Part shown: positions 25,457-35,779 of the stretch, piece by piece | How positions within the stretch are numbered: the stretch's first letter is position 1 | How the letters are laid out: each line of letters starts with the position of its first letter | Source: Bauldia litoralis | Lineage (GTDB): Bacteria; Pseudomonadota; Alphaproteobacteria; Rhizobiales; Kaistiaceae | NCBI RefSeq assembly: GCF_900104485.1 | Contig: NZ_FMXQ01000002.1 | Span: 372,001-436,000 of the forward strand | DNA: 64,000 nucleotides | Reading direction: 5' to 3' | The notes under the pieces: generated by a model | What the model was told of the DNA's origin: nothing | Seen by the model: the letters and a program-made list of their open reading frames with translations, nothing else | Database searches by the model: none | Position numbers and translations under genes: made by a program

Positions 25457-26560
25457 ATGACCGACTATATCTACAGCGCCGAACCGCCCAAGAGGGACTA
25501 CAGCCTCGTTGGCCCTGAAACCCTGCGCGCCGAGGAGCGCGGGCTCGCGACGGCCGAGTGGTATCACACGGCGATTCCGCGCAAGCGGATGAAGGAGCTG
25601 ATGCAGCGCTCCGATGGCCCGGCCACCCGCGACATCGCCATCTGGGCCGCGGTCTTCTTCGCCAGCGCCATCGGCGGCTTCCTGACCTGGGGCACCTGGT
25701 GGTGCGTCCCCTTCTTCATCGTCTACGGCGTGCTCTACGGCTCGTCGAGCGACGCGCGCTGGCATGAATTCGGCCACCGCACGGCGTTCCGGACCCAGTG
25801 GAAGAACGACATCCTCTACCAGATCGCCTCCTTCATGGTCCTGCGCGAGCCGGAAGTCTGGCGCTGGAGCCATACCCGGCACCACACCGACACGATCATC
25901 GTCGGCCGCGATCCGGAAATCGCCGCGCCGCGCCCGCCAAACCTTCGGGAACTCGCCCTCGCCTTCCTCGGCCTGCCGCAGGCGAAGGTCTATTTCAAGA
26001 AGGTCTTCCTGCATGCCTCCGGCCGCCTCAGCGACGAGGAGAAGACCTTCATCCCCGAGTCCGAGTGGGACAAGGTCTACCGCACGGCCCGCATCCACCT
26101 GGCCATCTACGCGGCGGTCATCCTGCTGTCGCTGGCGACCTGGAGCATCCTGCCGCTGATGTATGTCGGCCTGCCGTCATTCTACGGCGCGTGGTGGTAC
26201 CTGACGACGGGACTGACCCAGCATGCCGGTCTGTCGGAGGACGTCCTCGACCATCGGCTGAACTGCCGCACCGTCTACATGAACCCGGTGGCGCGGTTCC
26301 TCTATCTCAACATGAACTACCACGTCGAACACCACATGTTCCCGATGGTCCCCTACTACAATCTCCCGGCGCTGCACGAGGAGATGAAGGACGACACCCC
26401 GACGCCCTATAGCGGCTTCTGGGAGGCGTATAAGGAGATCATTCCGACGCTGATCCGCCAGGTGAAGGAGCCGGGCTATTACGTGAAGCGGGAATTGCCG
26501 CCGACCGCCAAGCCGTTCGTTCCGGCTGGCGCTTCGACCGCCGGCGTCGCCGCCGAATAG
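25457..26560 (+). CDS. MocD-like membrane diiron oxygenase (fatty-acid-desaturase superfamily)
   Basis: A 367-residue integral-membrane non-heme diiron protein. The three histidine boxes are HEFGH (H103, H107), HTRHH (H139, H142, H143) and HVEHH (H289, H292, H293), with HAGLSEDVLDH between the second and third. Paired hydrophobic segments lie at about 60-92 and 213-250. Homologues annotated as fatty acid desaturases include MocD of the rhizopine pathway, where MocD with ferredoxin MocE and reductase MocF removes the O-methyl group of 3-O-methyl-scyllo-inosamine. Here MocE- and MocF-like genes and a formaldehyde dehydrogenase lie in the same island, favouring O-demethylation over lipid desaturation. 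The substrate is not known. ATG 25457 follows GGGAGG. Confidence 0.85.
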   Translation: MTDYIYSAEPPKRDYSLVGPETLRAEERGLATAEWYHTAIPRKRMKELMQRSDGPATRDIAIWAAVFFASAIGGFLTWGTWWCVPFFIVYGVLYGSSSDARWHEFGHRTAFRTQWKNDILYQIASFMVLREPEVWRWSHTRHHTDTIIVGRDPEIAAPRPPNLRELALAFLGLPQAKVYFKKVFLHASGRLSDEEKTFIPESEWDKVYRTARIHLAIYAAVILLSLATWSILPLMYVGLPSFYGAWWYLTTGLTQHAGLSEDVLDHRLNCRTVYMNPVARFLYLNMNYHVEHHMFPMVPYYNLPALHEEMKDDTPTPYSGFWEAYKEIIPTLIRQVKEPGYYVKRELPPTAKPFVPAGASTAGVAAE

Positions 26561-26567
26561 CGCGCGG

Positions 26568-26593
26568 TCCGGACCGCCAGGGCGGTCCGGACT
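26568..26593. terminator. Bidirectional hairpin between mocD-like and mutarotase genes
   Basis: GTCCGGACCGCC and GGCGGTCCGGAC form a perfect 12-bp stem with a two-base loop, placed between the stop codons of two convergent genes. It probably ends transcription from both sides. Confidence 0.65.
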
Positions 26594-26609
26594 CAACCCG
26601 GGAAACGGT

Positions 26610-26939
26610 CTAGTCGGTGAAGAACACCTGCTCCATCCGCGCCCACCACTCGCCTTCCTTGCGGGTCGGCAGCGGCTCCTGCATCGGTCCGCAGATCTCC
26701 CACCAGCGCTGGGTGTCTTCCGAGGCGTCCATCTTCTTCATATCCGCGGCAAAGTCGGTGCCATGATATTCCCAGTAGGCGAAGAGGAGGTTTTCGGGCT
26801 CCTTCAGGAAGATCGAGTAGTTGCGGATATTGCAGTCGGCGATCGTCTGCAGGACCGCGGGCCAGACATCCCGGTGCAGCCGCTTGTATTCGTCAATGGT
26901 GTCCGGCTTCAACGTCAGCACCTGACCCATGCGTTCCAT
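26610..26939 (-). CDS. L-rhamnose mutarotase-family protein (RhaM-like)
   Basis: A 109-residue ferredoxin-like-fold protein of the RhaM/DUF718 family, which interconverts alpha and beta anomers of 6-deoxy sugars. Visible motifs are YKRLHRDVWPAVL (His22 is the catalytic acid/base position), NYSIFLKEPENLLFAYWEY and the C-terminal tryptophan pair RWWEIC and GEWWARMEQVF. It is transcribed alone on the minus strand, divergent from the second ferredoxin reductase, inside a transporter and demethylase island. Its presence suggests that the island handles a reducing sugar, perhaps an O-methylated deoxysugar, rather than only an inositol. No rhamnose isomerase or kinase is nearby. Confidence 0.85.
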   Translation of the reverse strand: MERMGQVLTLKPDTIDEYKRLHRDVWPAVLQTIADCNIRNYSIFLKEPENLLFAYWEYHGTDFAADMKKMDASEDTQRWWEICGPMQEPLPTRKEGEWWARMEQVFFTD

Positions 26940-27027
26940 CGTGTGATTCCTCCTTCGTTGCTCGCGAATGCGCGTTTCGAGGCCACCGGCAATAGACGAA
27001 GCGCGGCGACAAATGAAGGGCGATCCG

Positions 27028-28275
27028 ATGACCGATGAACGCGCCATGGTCATCGTCGGCGCCGGCCACGCCGGCGGCCGCGCCGCCCACGCCTTGCGCG
27101 AGGCGGGATGGGCCGGACCGATCATCATGCTCGGCACCGACACCCATGCCCCGCACGAGCGCCCGCCGCTCTCCAAGGAGATGCTGATCGGCACGAAGGC
27201 GGCGGCCGATTGCGCCCTCTTCGACGCGGATTTCTATCGCGCCAACGCCATCGACCTTCGACTGGACACGACGGCCGAGTCGATCGACCGGGAGAACCGC
27301 ATCCTCACCCTCGGCGATGGTTCGCAGGTCGCCTACCAGCGCCTGCTGCTGGCCACCGGCGCCGAGCCGCGTCGTCTGCCGGTTCCCGGCGCGACGCTCG
27401 ACGGCGTCCACTATCTCCGCGAAATCGACGATTCCCTTGCCCTTGCTGCGGGCCTGAAACCCGGCGCCCATATCGTCATCATCGGCGGCGGCTTCATCGG
27501 GCTCGAGGTGGCGGCGAACGCGCTGGCCCTCGGCTGCGAGGTCACGGTCGTCGAGACCGGCGAGCGGCTGCTGATGCGCGCGGTGCCGCCACAGATCGAG
27601 GCGCGGATGCGCGACCGCCATGGCGAGGCCGGCGTCACGCTGCGCCTCGGCCGCCAGGCCGCCGAGATCCTCGGCGACGACCGCGTCACCGGCGTTCGTC
27701 TCGACGACGGGTCGGAGATTGCCTGCGACCTCGTCCTGGTCAGCATCGGCGCGATCCCGCGCATCGGCCTGGCCGAAGCGGCCGGCCTGGCCGTCGACAA
27801 CGGCATCGTCGCCGGCCCCACCCTCCAGACCTCCGACCCGAACATCTTCGCCGCCGGCGATGTCTGCGCCTTCGATCACCCGCTGTACGGCGCCCGGATC
27901 CGACTTGAGAGCTGGAAGAACGCCGAGGAACAGGGTCCGATCGCCGCCAGGAACATGCTGGGCGGCAGCGAGGAATGCGCCACCGCGCCGTGGATGTGGT
28001 CCGATCAGTACGACATGACCATCCAGATCGCCGGCCTGCCGGATCGCGGCGTGAACGCCGTCGAGCGCCCCCTCGACGACGGCGCCGTCGTCGTCTTCCA
28101 TCTCGCCGACGACGGCCGCCTCGTCGGCGCCAGCGGCTACGGCGCCAGCGGCACCATCGGCCGTGTCATCCGCATCGGCCAGATGATGATCGAGCGCGGC
28201 CTCTATCCCGACCCCGCCGCGCTTGCCGACCCGGCCGTCAACCTGAAGGCCTTGATGAGACAGCAAGCGGCCTGA
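27028..28275 (+). CDS. FAD-dependent ferredoxin reductase (MocF-like), copy 2
   Basis: A 415-residue paralogue of the reductase at 22720-24027. It shows MVIVGAGHAGGRAAHALREA, the ERPPLSKEMLIG segment, the NADH site IVIIGGGFIGLEVAA with VVETGE, ATGAE, and IFAAGDVCAFDHP. The C-terminal WMWSDQYDMTIQIAGLP is shared with copy 1. I chose ATG 27028 because GGG lies about 9 bases upstream; ATG 27013 is an alternative. It should pass electrons from NAD(P)H to the Rieske ferredoxin at 33405. It is first in a run of plus-strand genes that continues through the sugar epimerase and the ABC transporter. Confidence 0.9.
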   Translation: MTDERAMVIVGAGHAGGRAAHALREAGWAGPIIMLGTDTHAPHERPPLSKEMLIGTKAAADCALFDADFYRANAIDLRLDTTAESIDRENRILTLGDGSQVAYQRLLLATGAEPRRLPVPGATLDGVHYLREIDDSLALAAGLKPGAHIVIIGGGFIGLEVAANALALGCEVTVVETGERLLMRAVPPQIEARMRDRHGEAGVTLRLGRQAAEILGDDRVTGVRLDDGSEIACDLVLVSIGAIPRIGLAEAAGLAVDNGIVAGPTLQTSDPNIFAAGDVCAFDHPLYGARIRLESWKNAEEQGPIAARNMLGGSEECATAPWMWSDQYDMTIQIAGLPDRGVNAVERPLDDGAVVVFHLADDGRLVGASGYGASGTIGRVIRIGQMMIERGLYPDPAALADPAVNLKALMRQQAA

Positions 28276-28384
28276 GCCGCCTTCACCAAAAAGACGACCA
28301 ATCCCGGGAGAATTCGCCGCGATGGCAACGGCAGCAGCCAAAGCCGACCGAGGCCATCGCCGCCCCAATCAAGGAGCATAACCC

Positions 28385-29218
28385 GTGCAGAAAATCCTGA
28401 TCTTCCAGTCGCTCTGGGCGATGGAACGCCGCCACACCGACGGCATGGAACGCAGCGTCGAAGAGAATATCGAGATGATCGCCGGCGCCGGTTTCGACGG
28501 GATCAGCACCGACTGGCGCAACCGCGACAATGTCCGGCGCATCTCCGCCCTGCTCAAGCAGCATGGCATGACCGCCGAGGGCCAATGCTTCCCGGCCACC
28601 GTCGACGACCTCAAGCCGGTGCTGGAGATCGCGACCGAGTCCGGCCTCCACCATCTCGACATCCAGCCGAACGTCCGGCCGCGCCGCCTGCAGGAGTGCA
28701 TTCCGCTGATCGAAGGCTGGCGGCGGCTCGCCGAGGAGGTCGATTTCCCGGTCTATATCGAGACCCATCGCGACCGGATGACCACCGACCTCTTCTTCGT
28801 CCTCGACCTTCTCGACTGCTTCCCCGACCTCAAGCTCCTCGGCGATATCTCGCATTTCCTCGTCGGCCGCGAATTCGAATGGCCGATCGACGAGGTCAAT
28901 CACGGCTACATCCACCGCATCCTCGACAATTCGTGGTCCTTCCACGGCCGCGTCGCCAGCCGCGAACAGGTCCAGATCGAGATATCCTTCCCCCATCACA
29001 AGATGTGGCTCGACCTCTTCCTCGACTGGTGGGAATACGGTTTCCGCAGCTGGAAGCGCCGCGCCGGCCCGGACGACACCCTGGCCTTCACCTGCGAACT
29101 CGGCCCCAAGCCCTATGCGATCACCGGCCCCGACGGCAACGACACGACCGACCGCTGGGCCGAGGCCCTGATGATGAAGGATCTCGTGAGGAAGCGGTGG
29201 GATTCGCTTTCCACCTGA
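28385..29218 (+). CDS. Sugar phosphate isomerase/epimerase-like TIM-barrel protein
   Basis: A 277-residue AP-endonuclease-2-type TIM barrel, as in xylose isomerase-like and IolE/MocC-like enzymes. The barrel strands show FDGISTDWR, HLDIQPN, YIETHRDR, LLGDISHFL and QIEISFPHH. The Glu in YIETH, the Asp in GDISH, the following His and the Glu in QIEIS form a plausible divalent-metal site. Translation starts at GTG 28385 behind AAGGAG. Rhizopine clusters contain MocC, a related barrel, so this may isomerise the demethylated product. The exact reaction cannot be told from sequence. Confidence 0.82.
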   Translation: MQKILIFQSLWAMERRHTDGMERSVEENIEMIAGAGFDGISTDWRNRDNVRRISALLKQHGMTAEGQCFPATVDDLKPVLEIATESGLHHLDIQPNVRPRRLQECIPLIEGWRRLAEEVDFPVYIETHRDRMTTDLFFVLDLLDCFPDLKLLGDISHFLVGREFEWPIDEVNHGYIHRILDNSWSFHGRVASREQVQIEISFPHHKMWLDLFLDWWEYGFRSWKRRAGPDDTLAFTCELGPKPYAITGPDGNDTTDRWAEALMMKDLVRKRWDSLST

Positions 29219-29236
29219 GATAGTCTGCGGCGCGGT

Positions 29237-29252
29237 TGATCAAAAACCATCA
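29237..29252. promoter_or_regulatory. Putative LacI-family operator, site 3 (upstream of sugar ABC transporter)
   Basis: TGATCAAAAACCATCA repeats the arm pattern and length of sites 1 and 2. It lies 129 bases upstream of the binding-protein gene, in an otherwise gene-free 160-base gap, and marks a likely promoter of the transporter operon. Confidence 0.55.
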
Positions 29253-29380
29253 CTGACGGCGCTCGGCCGGGGATTTTCAGCCGGCCGACAATCCGCCATT
29301 GTGGTCACGGGAGGCAGCCGCCACGCTGTTTGTTCAAGGGCTTCGGTATTAACCGGGGCACATCCAAGGGAGGACTACGA

Positions 29381-30346
29381 ATGTTGAAGTATCTTCTTGC
29401 CGGGGGCGTCGCCGCCACGGTGGCTTTCTCGGGCGCCAGCGCCGTTCAGGCGCAGGAGCGTTTCACCTACCTGCTGCACTCGACCCCGACCAACGTCTTC
29501 TGGCAGGCGGTCAAGCTCGGCTTCGACTCGGCCTGTGCCCAGATCGATGCCGATTGCCAGATGGTCTTCCTCCAGCAGGACGGCAATTTCCAGGAGCAGC
29601 TGAACAACCTCGAAGCCGCGCTGGCCAACAACCCGACCGGCATCATCACCACCTTCGCCGGCGGCAACATCTTCGATGAGGCTCTCGCCCGCGCCGAGGA
29701 AGCCGGCATCCCGATCATCGCCAGCAACGTCGATCATCCGGACGGCAAGTATCGCCTCGCCTATGTCGGCCAGAACCTCGAGACGGCCGGCTACGATCTC
29801 GCCAAGGCGCTCTCCGAGCAGTTCCCGGCTGAAGGCCCGATCCACGTCCTGATCGGCGTCAATGGCCCCGGCCAAGTGTGGTCCGAGACCCGTGCCCGCG
29901 GCATCCAGCGCTATATCGAGGAAATGGCCGCGTCCAATCCGGATCGCGAGATCACCTTCGAGCGCATCGACGCCGGCCTCGATCTGGCCCTCGTCGGCCA
30001 GCGCGTCGCAGCCTACGTCCAGTCGACCCCGACCACGGCGTATTTCGACACCGGTTACTGGCATGCCGGCGCCGCTGTCTCGCTGCGCGATCTGGGCAAG
30101 GGCCCGGGCGAAGTCCTGCTTGGTGGCTTCGATCTCGTCCCGGCCGTCTTCGACGAGATGAAGAGCGGCTACATCCAGTTGAGCGTCGACCAGCAGCCTT
30201 ACCTGCAGGGCTACTACCCGGTGCACGAGCTCTACCTGCTCAACAACTACGCCTTCCCGGCCTTCGACGTGGATACCGGCAAGGCGCTGATCACGCCCGA
30301 CGACGTCGACGCTCTGCTCGAGCTGTCGGCCCAGGGCATCCGCTGA
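29381..30346 (+). CDS. Sugar ABC transporter substrate-binding protein (RbsB/MocB-like)
   Basis: A 321-residue periplasmic binding protein of the ribose/inositol type (Peripla_BP_4). Its signal peptide of about 22 residues ends SAVQAQ. The mature domain begins FTYLLHSTPTNVFWQAVKLG, where the aromatic residue stacks on sugar ligands. ANNPTGIITTFAGGNIFDEA and a C-terminal VDQQPYLQGYYPVHELYLL follow, both standard in this family. MocB of rhizobia belongs to the same group. ATG 29381 follows GGGAGGA; a longer in-frame start was rejected for lacking a signal peptide. It opens the transporter operon downstream of operator site 3. Confidence 0.9.
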   Translation: MLKYLLAGGVAATVAFSGASAVQAQERFTYLLHSTPTNVFWQAVKLGFDSACAQIDADCQMVFLQQDGNFQEQLNNLEAALANNPTGIITTFAGGNIFDEALARAEEAGIPIIASNVDHPDGKYRLAYVGQNLETAGYDLAKALSEQFPAEGPIHVLIGVNGPGQVWSETRARGIQRYIEEMAASNPDREITFERIDAGLDLALVGQRVAAYVQSTPTTAYFDTGYWHAGAAVSLRDLGKGPGEVLLGGFDLVPAVFDEMKSGYIQLSVDQQPYLQGYYPVHELYLLNNYAFPAFDVDTGKALITPDDVDALLELSAQGIR

Positions 30347-30365
30347 TCGCCTGAACAACCACAGC

Positions 30366-30394
30366 GCCCGGGCTGCCTGAACGGCGGCCCGGGC
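30366..30394 (+). terminator. Intercistronic hairpin after the sugar-binding protein
   Basis: GCCCGGGC is repeated as an inverted pair (30366-30373 and 30387-30394) in the 66-base gap between binding protein and permease, followed by GGCTTTCTC. It probably reduces read-through or protects the upstream mRNA, so the binding protein is made in excess. Confidence 0.6.
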
Positions 30395-30412
30395 GGCTTT
30401 CTCGGGGGACCA

Positions 30413-31372
30413 ATGCAACCAATCGTCAAGGCGCTCCTGTCGCGCCCGGAGATCAGCGCGCTCGTGATGCTGATCCTCGTGATCATCGGCTTCGCGATCT
30501 ACGCGCCGAATTTCACGTCCTATGGCAACATCCGCGTCACGCTCTTCGCGTTCCCGGAGCTCGGCATCGTCGTGCTCGGTGTCGGCATCCTGATGATCGC
30601 CGGCGAGTTCGACCTCTCGGTCGGTTCGGTCTTTGCGCTTGCGCCCATGATCATGGTGCTCGCCACCGGTCGCTGGGGCTTCGACCCCTATCTCGGCATT
30701 GCCGCCGGTCTCGTCGTCGCCCTTGCCGTCGGTTACATCAACGGCTGGATCACGATCACGTTCAGCATCCCGAGCTTCGTCACCACCCTCGGCATGATGT
30801 TCATGGTCCGCTCGATCGCCGTCGTGCTGTCCGGCGGCTTCCCCCCGCCTTTCCCCAGCGAACTCAGCACCGGGCTTTTCGTCAGCGACCTCGGGCTGTT
30901 CCGGTCCTCGATGATCTGGTTCGTCGCCTTCGCCATCATCCTCGGCGTCATGCTCCACCGCACCAATCTCGGCAACTGGATCTTCGCCACCGGCGGACAG
31001 CAGCAGGCGGCGGCGGACATGGGTATCGACACCCGCCGCGTGAAGATCTTCTGCTTCATGCTGTGCAGCTTCCTCGCCGGCTTTGCCGGGATGATCACCA
31101 CCTTCCGCCTGCGCTCGGCGATTCCCTCGCTCGGCGAAGGCCTCGAACTCCAGGCGATCGCGGCCGCGGTGATCGGCGGCACGGCCCTGACCGGCGGCAT
31201 CGGCTCGATGATCGGCTTCATTGTCGGCACCGCGCTCATCCGCGTCATCGACAACGGCCTCGTCATGGGCCGGATCGATGCAAGCTGGTTCCGCTTCGCC
31301 ATCGGCGCGCTGACCATCTTCGCGGTCATTCTCAACATCTGGCTGCGGCGCCGCGCCCAGAAGATGCAATAG
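30413..31372 (+). CDS. Sugar ABC transporter permease (RbsC-like)
   Basis: A 319-residue BPD_transp_2-family permease with eight to ten membrane segments. Family motifs include VLGVGILMIAGEFDLSVGSV, where the ELDLSVG-type sequence is characteristic, VTTLGMMFMVRSIAVVLSGG, NLGNWIFATGGQQQAAADMG (the loop that contacts the ATPase), and AVIGGTALTGGIGSMIG. The protein is complete and of normal length. It lies between the binding protein and ATPase genes in the same operon. Confidence 0.92.
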   Translation: MQPIVKALLSRPEISALVMLILVIIGFAIYAPNFTSYGNIRVTLFAFPELGIVVLGVGILMIAGEFDLSVGSVFALAPMIMVLATGRWGFDPYLGIAAGLVVALAVGYINGWITITFSIPSFVTTLGMMFMVRSIAVVLSGGFPPPFPSELSTGLFVSDLGLFRSSMIWFVAFAIILGVMLHRTNLGNWIFATGGQQQAAADMGIDTRRVKIFCFMLCSFLAGFAGMITTFRLRSAIPSLGEGLELQAIAAAVIGGTALTGGIGSMIGFIVGTALIRVIDNGLVMGRIDASWFRFAIGALTIFAVILNIWLRRRAQKMQ

Positions 31373-31382
31373 GGAGGGCGTC

Positions 31383-32174
<792 letters not shown>

Positions 32175-32229
32175 GGCACGGGGGCCGAAGCCCCCTGCCC
32201 CGGTCGATACCAATTGACGGAGAAACGAC

Positions 32230-33357
<1,128 letters not shown>

Positions 33358-33404
33358 CGCCGGCCCCGCGCCGCCGACACGAACGGGAATTTCAGGAAAC
33401 AAGC

Positions 33405-33734
33405 ATGACCGATACGACGACGGGCGCCTGGGTCGAGGCCTGCGCGAAGGATGACATCGAGACGGAGGACGTGATCCGCTTCGATCACGGCGGGCGGACC
33501 TACGCGATCTATCGCTCGCCGGACGACGAATTCTTCGCCACCGACGGCATCTGCACCCACGAGCATGCGCTCTTGTCCGACGGCCTCGTTCTCGACGAGA
33601 TCATCGAATGCCCGAAGCATAACGGCCGCTTCGACTACCGCACCGGCCAGGCCAAGGGCGCCCCGGTCTGCGTCGATCTCAAGACCTTCCCGGTCAAGGT
33701 CGAAGGCGACAAGGTCTTCATCCAGCTCGGCTGA
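33405..33734 (+). CDS. Rieske-type [2Fe-2S] ferredoxin (MocE-like)
   Basis: A 109-residue soluble Rieske ferredoxin. The cluster ligands are C50 and H52 in GICTHEHA, and C69 and H72 in CPKHNGRFDYRTG. FFATDGIC and the C-terminal PVKVEGDKVFIQLG complete the fold. This is the NirD/MocE type that carries single electrons from a flavin reductase to a membrane oxygenase. The closest logical partners are the two MocF-like reductases and the MocD-like diiron protein in the same island. ATG 33405 follows AGGAA, 48 bases after the formaldehyde dehydrogenase gene, so the two are probably co-transcribed. Confidence 0.92.
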   Translation: MTDTTTGAWVEACAKDDIETEDVIRFDHGGRTYAIYRSPDDEFFATDGICTHEHALLSDGLVLDEIIECPKHNGRFDYRTGQAKGAPVCVDLKTFPVKVEGDKVFIQLG

Positions 33735-33777
33735 CGCTGCCGTTCTCTCTCCGCGAGCACCGGAAAGTCGCCGCCCC

Positions 33778-35313
33778 TCAATCCGGGTCGGCGCCCTCTC
33801 CCTTGGCCTCGTCGGCGATCTTCGGGCGGAAGTAGCGGCCGATGATCAGCGGCGCCAGGAAGCCGACGATGGCGAAGACCCACAGGCCGATCGCCAGCGG
33901 CGAACCCAGCAGGATCGACCAGTCGCCGTCGGAGATGGTCAGCGCCCGGCGCAGGTTCTTCTCCATCTCGTTGCCGAGCAGTACCCCGAGGATGACGGGC
34001 ACCAGCGGCACGTCGAGCTTGCGCAGCACATAGCCGAGCACCCCGAAGCCGACCATCACCATGAGGTCGAAGGTCGAGCCGGAAATCCCGTAGATGCCGA
34101 CGAAGGAAATCATCGCCACCGTCGGCATCAGGTAGCGCGGCGGCACCAGCAGCACCCGGACGAACAGGCTGACCATCGGGATGTTGAGCAGGAGCAGCAT
34201 GACGTTGGCGATGAACAGCGCTGCAATCAGCCCCCAGACCACGTCCGGATTCGACTGGAAGAGCAGCGGCCCCGGCGTGATGTTGAGCGTCAGCAGCATG
34301 GCGAGAAGCACCGCCGTCGTGCCGGATCCCGGCACGCCGAGCGCCAGCATCGGGATCAGCGCCCCGCCAGCCGCCGCGTTGTTGCCGGCCTCGGGCGCGG
34401 CGACGCCGCGCGGGTCGCCCTTGCCGAAGGTCTTGTCCTTGTCGGAGAGCCGCTTCTCGAAGGTATAGGCGATGAAGGAGCCGAGCGAGGCGCCCGCCCC
34501 CGGCAGCACCCCGGCGACGAAGCCGAGGCCGGTGCCGCGCAACATCGTTCCGATCGAGCCCTTGATCATCGACCACGGCGCGGTCACCCGTCCGATCTTC
34601 ATGTCCGCCGCGCCGGCCTTGCCCTGGCCCTTGTGCTCGAGGAACAGGAAGACTTCCGACAGCGCGAACAGCCCGACGATGGCGACGAGGAAGTCGATGC
34701 CGTCATAGAGGTGGACCTCGCCGAAGGTGAAGCGCGGGACGCCGGTCTGGTGGTCGACGCCGATCATCGCGATGCCGAGACCCAGCGCGGCCGCGATCGC
34801 AGCCTTGGCCTGGTTGCGGCTGGCGACTCCGCCGAGCGTCGCGAAAGCCAGCGTGAACAGCGCGAAATACTCCGCTGGCCCGAAGAGCAGCGCCACCTTG
34901 ACCAGTTGAGGGGCAAGGAAGACCAGCCCGATCGTGGCGAAGAAGGCCCCGACGAAGGAGGCGATGCCGGAGAGTGCCAGCGCCTCGCCGGCCTGTCCCT
35001 TCTTCGCCATCGGGTAACCGTCGAGCGTCGTCATCAACGCCGGTTCGTCGCCGGGTATGTTGAGCAGGATCGACGAGATCCGCCCACCATACATCGCCCC
35101 GTAATAGACGCTGGTCAGAAGAATCAGCGCCGGCGTTGCCGGCAGCCCGAGCGTGAAGGCAAGCGGGATCAGGATCGCCACCCCGTTCGACGGCCCGAGC
35201 CCGGGCAGCGCGCCGATGATCGTGCCGAGGAAGCAGCCGAGCAGCGCCAGCCCGATATTCTGGACGGTCAGCGCGACCGCGAAACCGTCGAGCAGTGAAG
35301 AGAGTGCGTCCAT
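33778..35313 (-). CDS. tctA: Tripartite tricarboxylate transporter large permease TctA
   Basis: A 511-residue membrane protein of the TctA family with about twelve segments. Family motifs visible are LLGCFLGTIIGALPGLGPSNGVAILIPLAF near the N-terminus and LTSVYYGAMYGGRISSILLNIPGDEPALMT. A second copy of the fold has GFVAGVLPGAGASLGSFIAYTFEKRLS and LALGVPGSGTTAVLLAML. It forms the channel of a sodium- or proton-coupled carboxylate importer with TctB and the binding protein TctC. It is the last gene of tctCBA here, starting 3 bases after tctB. The C-terminus is charged and cytoplasmic. Confidence 0.93.
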   Translation of the reverse strand: MDALSSLLDGFAVALTVQNIGLALLGCFLGTIIGALPGLGPSNGVAILIPLAFTLGLPATPALILLTSVYYGAMYGGRISSILLNIPGDEPALMTTLDGYPMAKKGQAGEALALSGIASFVGAFFATIGLVFLAPQLVKVALLFGPAEYFALFTLAFATLGGVASRNQAKAAIAAALGLGIAMIGVDHQTGVPRFTFGEVHLYDGIDFLVAIVGLFALSEVFLFLEHKGQGKAGAADMKIGRVTAPWSMIKGSIGTMLRGTGLGFVAGVLPGAGASLGSFIAYTFEKRLSDKDKTFGKGDPRGVAAPEAGNNAAAGGALIPMLALGVPGSGTTAVLLAMLLTLNITPGPLLFQSNPDVVWGLIAALFIANVMLLLLNIPMVSLFVRVLLVPPRYLMPTVAMISFVGIYGISGSTFDLMVMVGFGVLGYVLRKLDVPLVPVILGVLLGNEMEKNLRRALTISDGDWSILLGSPLAIGLWVFAIVGFLAPLIIGRYFRPKIADEAKGEGADPD

Positions 35314-35316
35314 CGC

Positions 35317-35748
35317 TCAGAATCCCCAGGGGCCACGGGCGAGCGACAGGCCCAGCACCAGGTGGAAGATGACGTAGATGCCGACCGCGATGACGATCCC
35401 CGCCAGCGCCGCCGCCAGCGGTCGCGAACCGAGCCGCCAGCCGAGCAACGAGGCCGCCACCGCCGTCGACAGGACAAACCCGAATTCCGGCAGAAACAGC
35501 GCATAGGCGAGCATCACCGCGACCGCGAAGGCGATCTCGAGGAGCCGCCCGGGCGGCGGCCAGTCCGGCGCCGCGTCGGGCCGGACGATCGCGTAAAGGC
35601 CGCCAAGGGCGAGCACCACGCCGATGATGATCGGAAAGGCGCCCGGCCCCAGCGGGTCGACGATGAACCCCGTCTCGATCTGCGTCGCCTGCCAGATGAA
35701 CAGCGCGGCGAGCAGGATGCAGACGACGCCGAGGACCCGGTCGCTCAT
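35317..35748 (-). CDS. tctB: Tripartite tricarboxylate transporter small membrane protein TctB
   Basis: A 143-residue four-helix membrane protein. The first helix is LGVVCILLAALFIWQA, followed by the family signature DPLGPGAFPIIIG at about residues 32-44. Two more hydrophobic segments and a Gly/Leu-rich end follow. Starting at ATG 35748 (MSDRVLG) gives the normal length. TctB bridges TctA and the periplasmic binding protein. It lies between tctC and tctA with small gaps. Confidence 0.9.
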   Translation of the reverse strand: MSDRVLGVVCILLAALFIWQATQIETGFIVDPLGPGAFPIIIGVVLALGGLYAIVRPDAAPDWPPPGRLLEIAFAVAVMLAYALFLPEFGFVLSTAVAASLLGWRLGSRPLAAALAGIVIAVGIYVIFHLVLGLSLARGPWGF

Positions 35749-35779
35749 CGCCGGGCCTCGCGCGGGAGGCATGGCCCGG

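Noticed and set aside
25457-26560. Fatty acid desaturase as function of the diiron protein.
   Set aside because: The island has a Rieske ferredoxin, reductases, a sugar importer and formaldehyde dehydrogenase but no lipid genes. A MocD-like oxygenase explains the context better, though the fold alone allows both.
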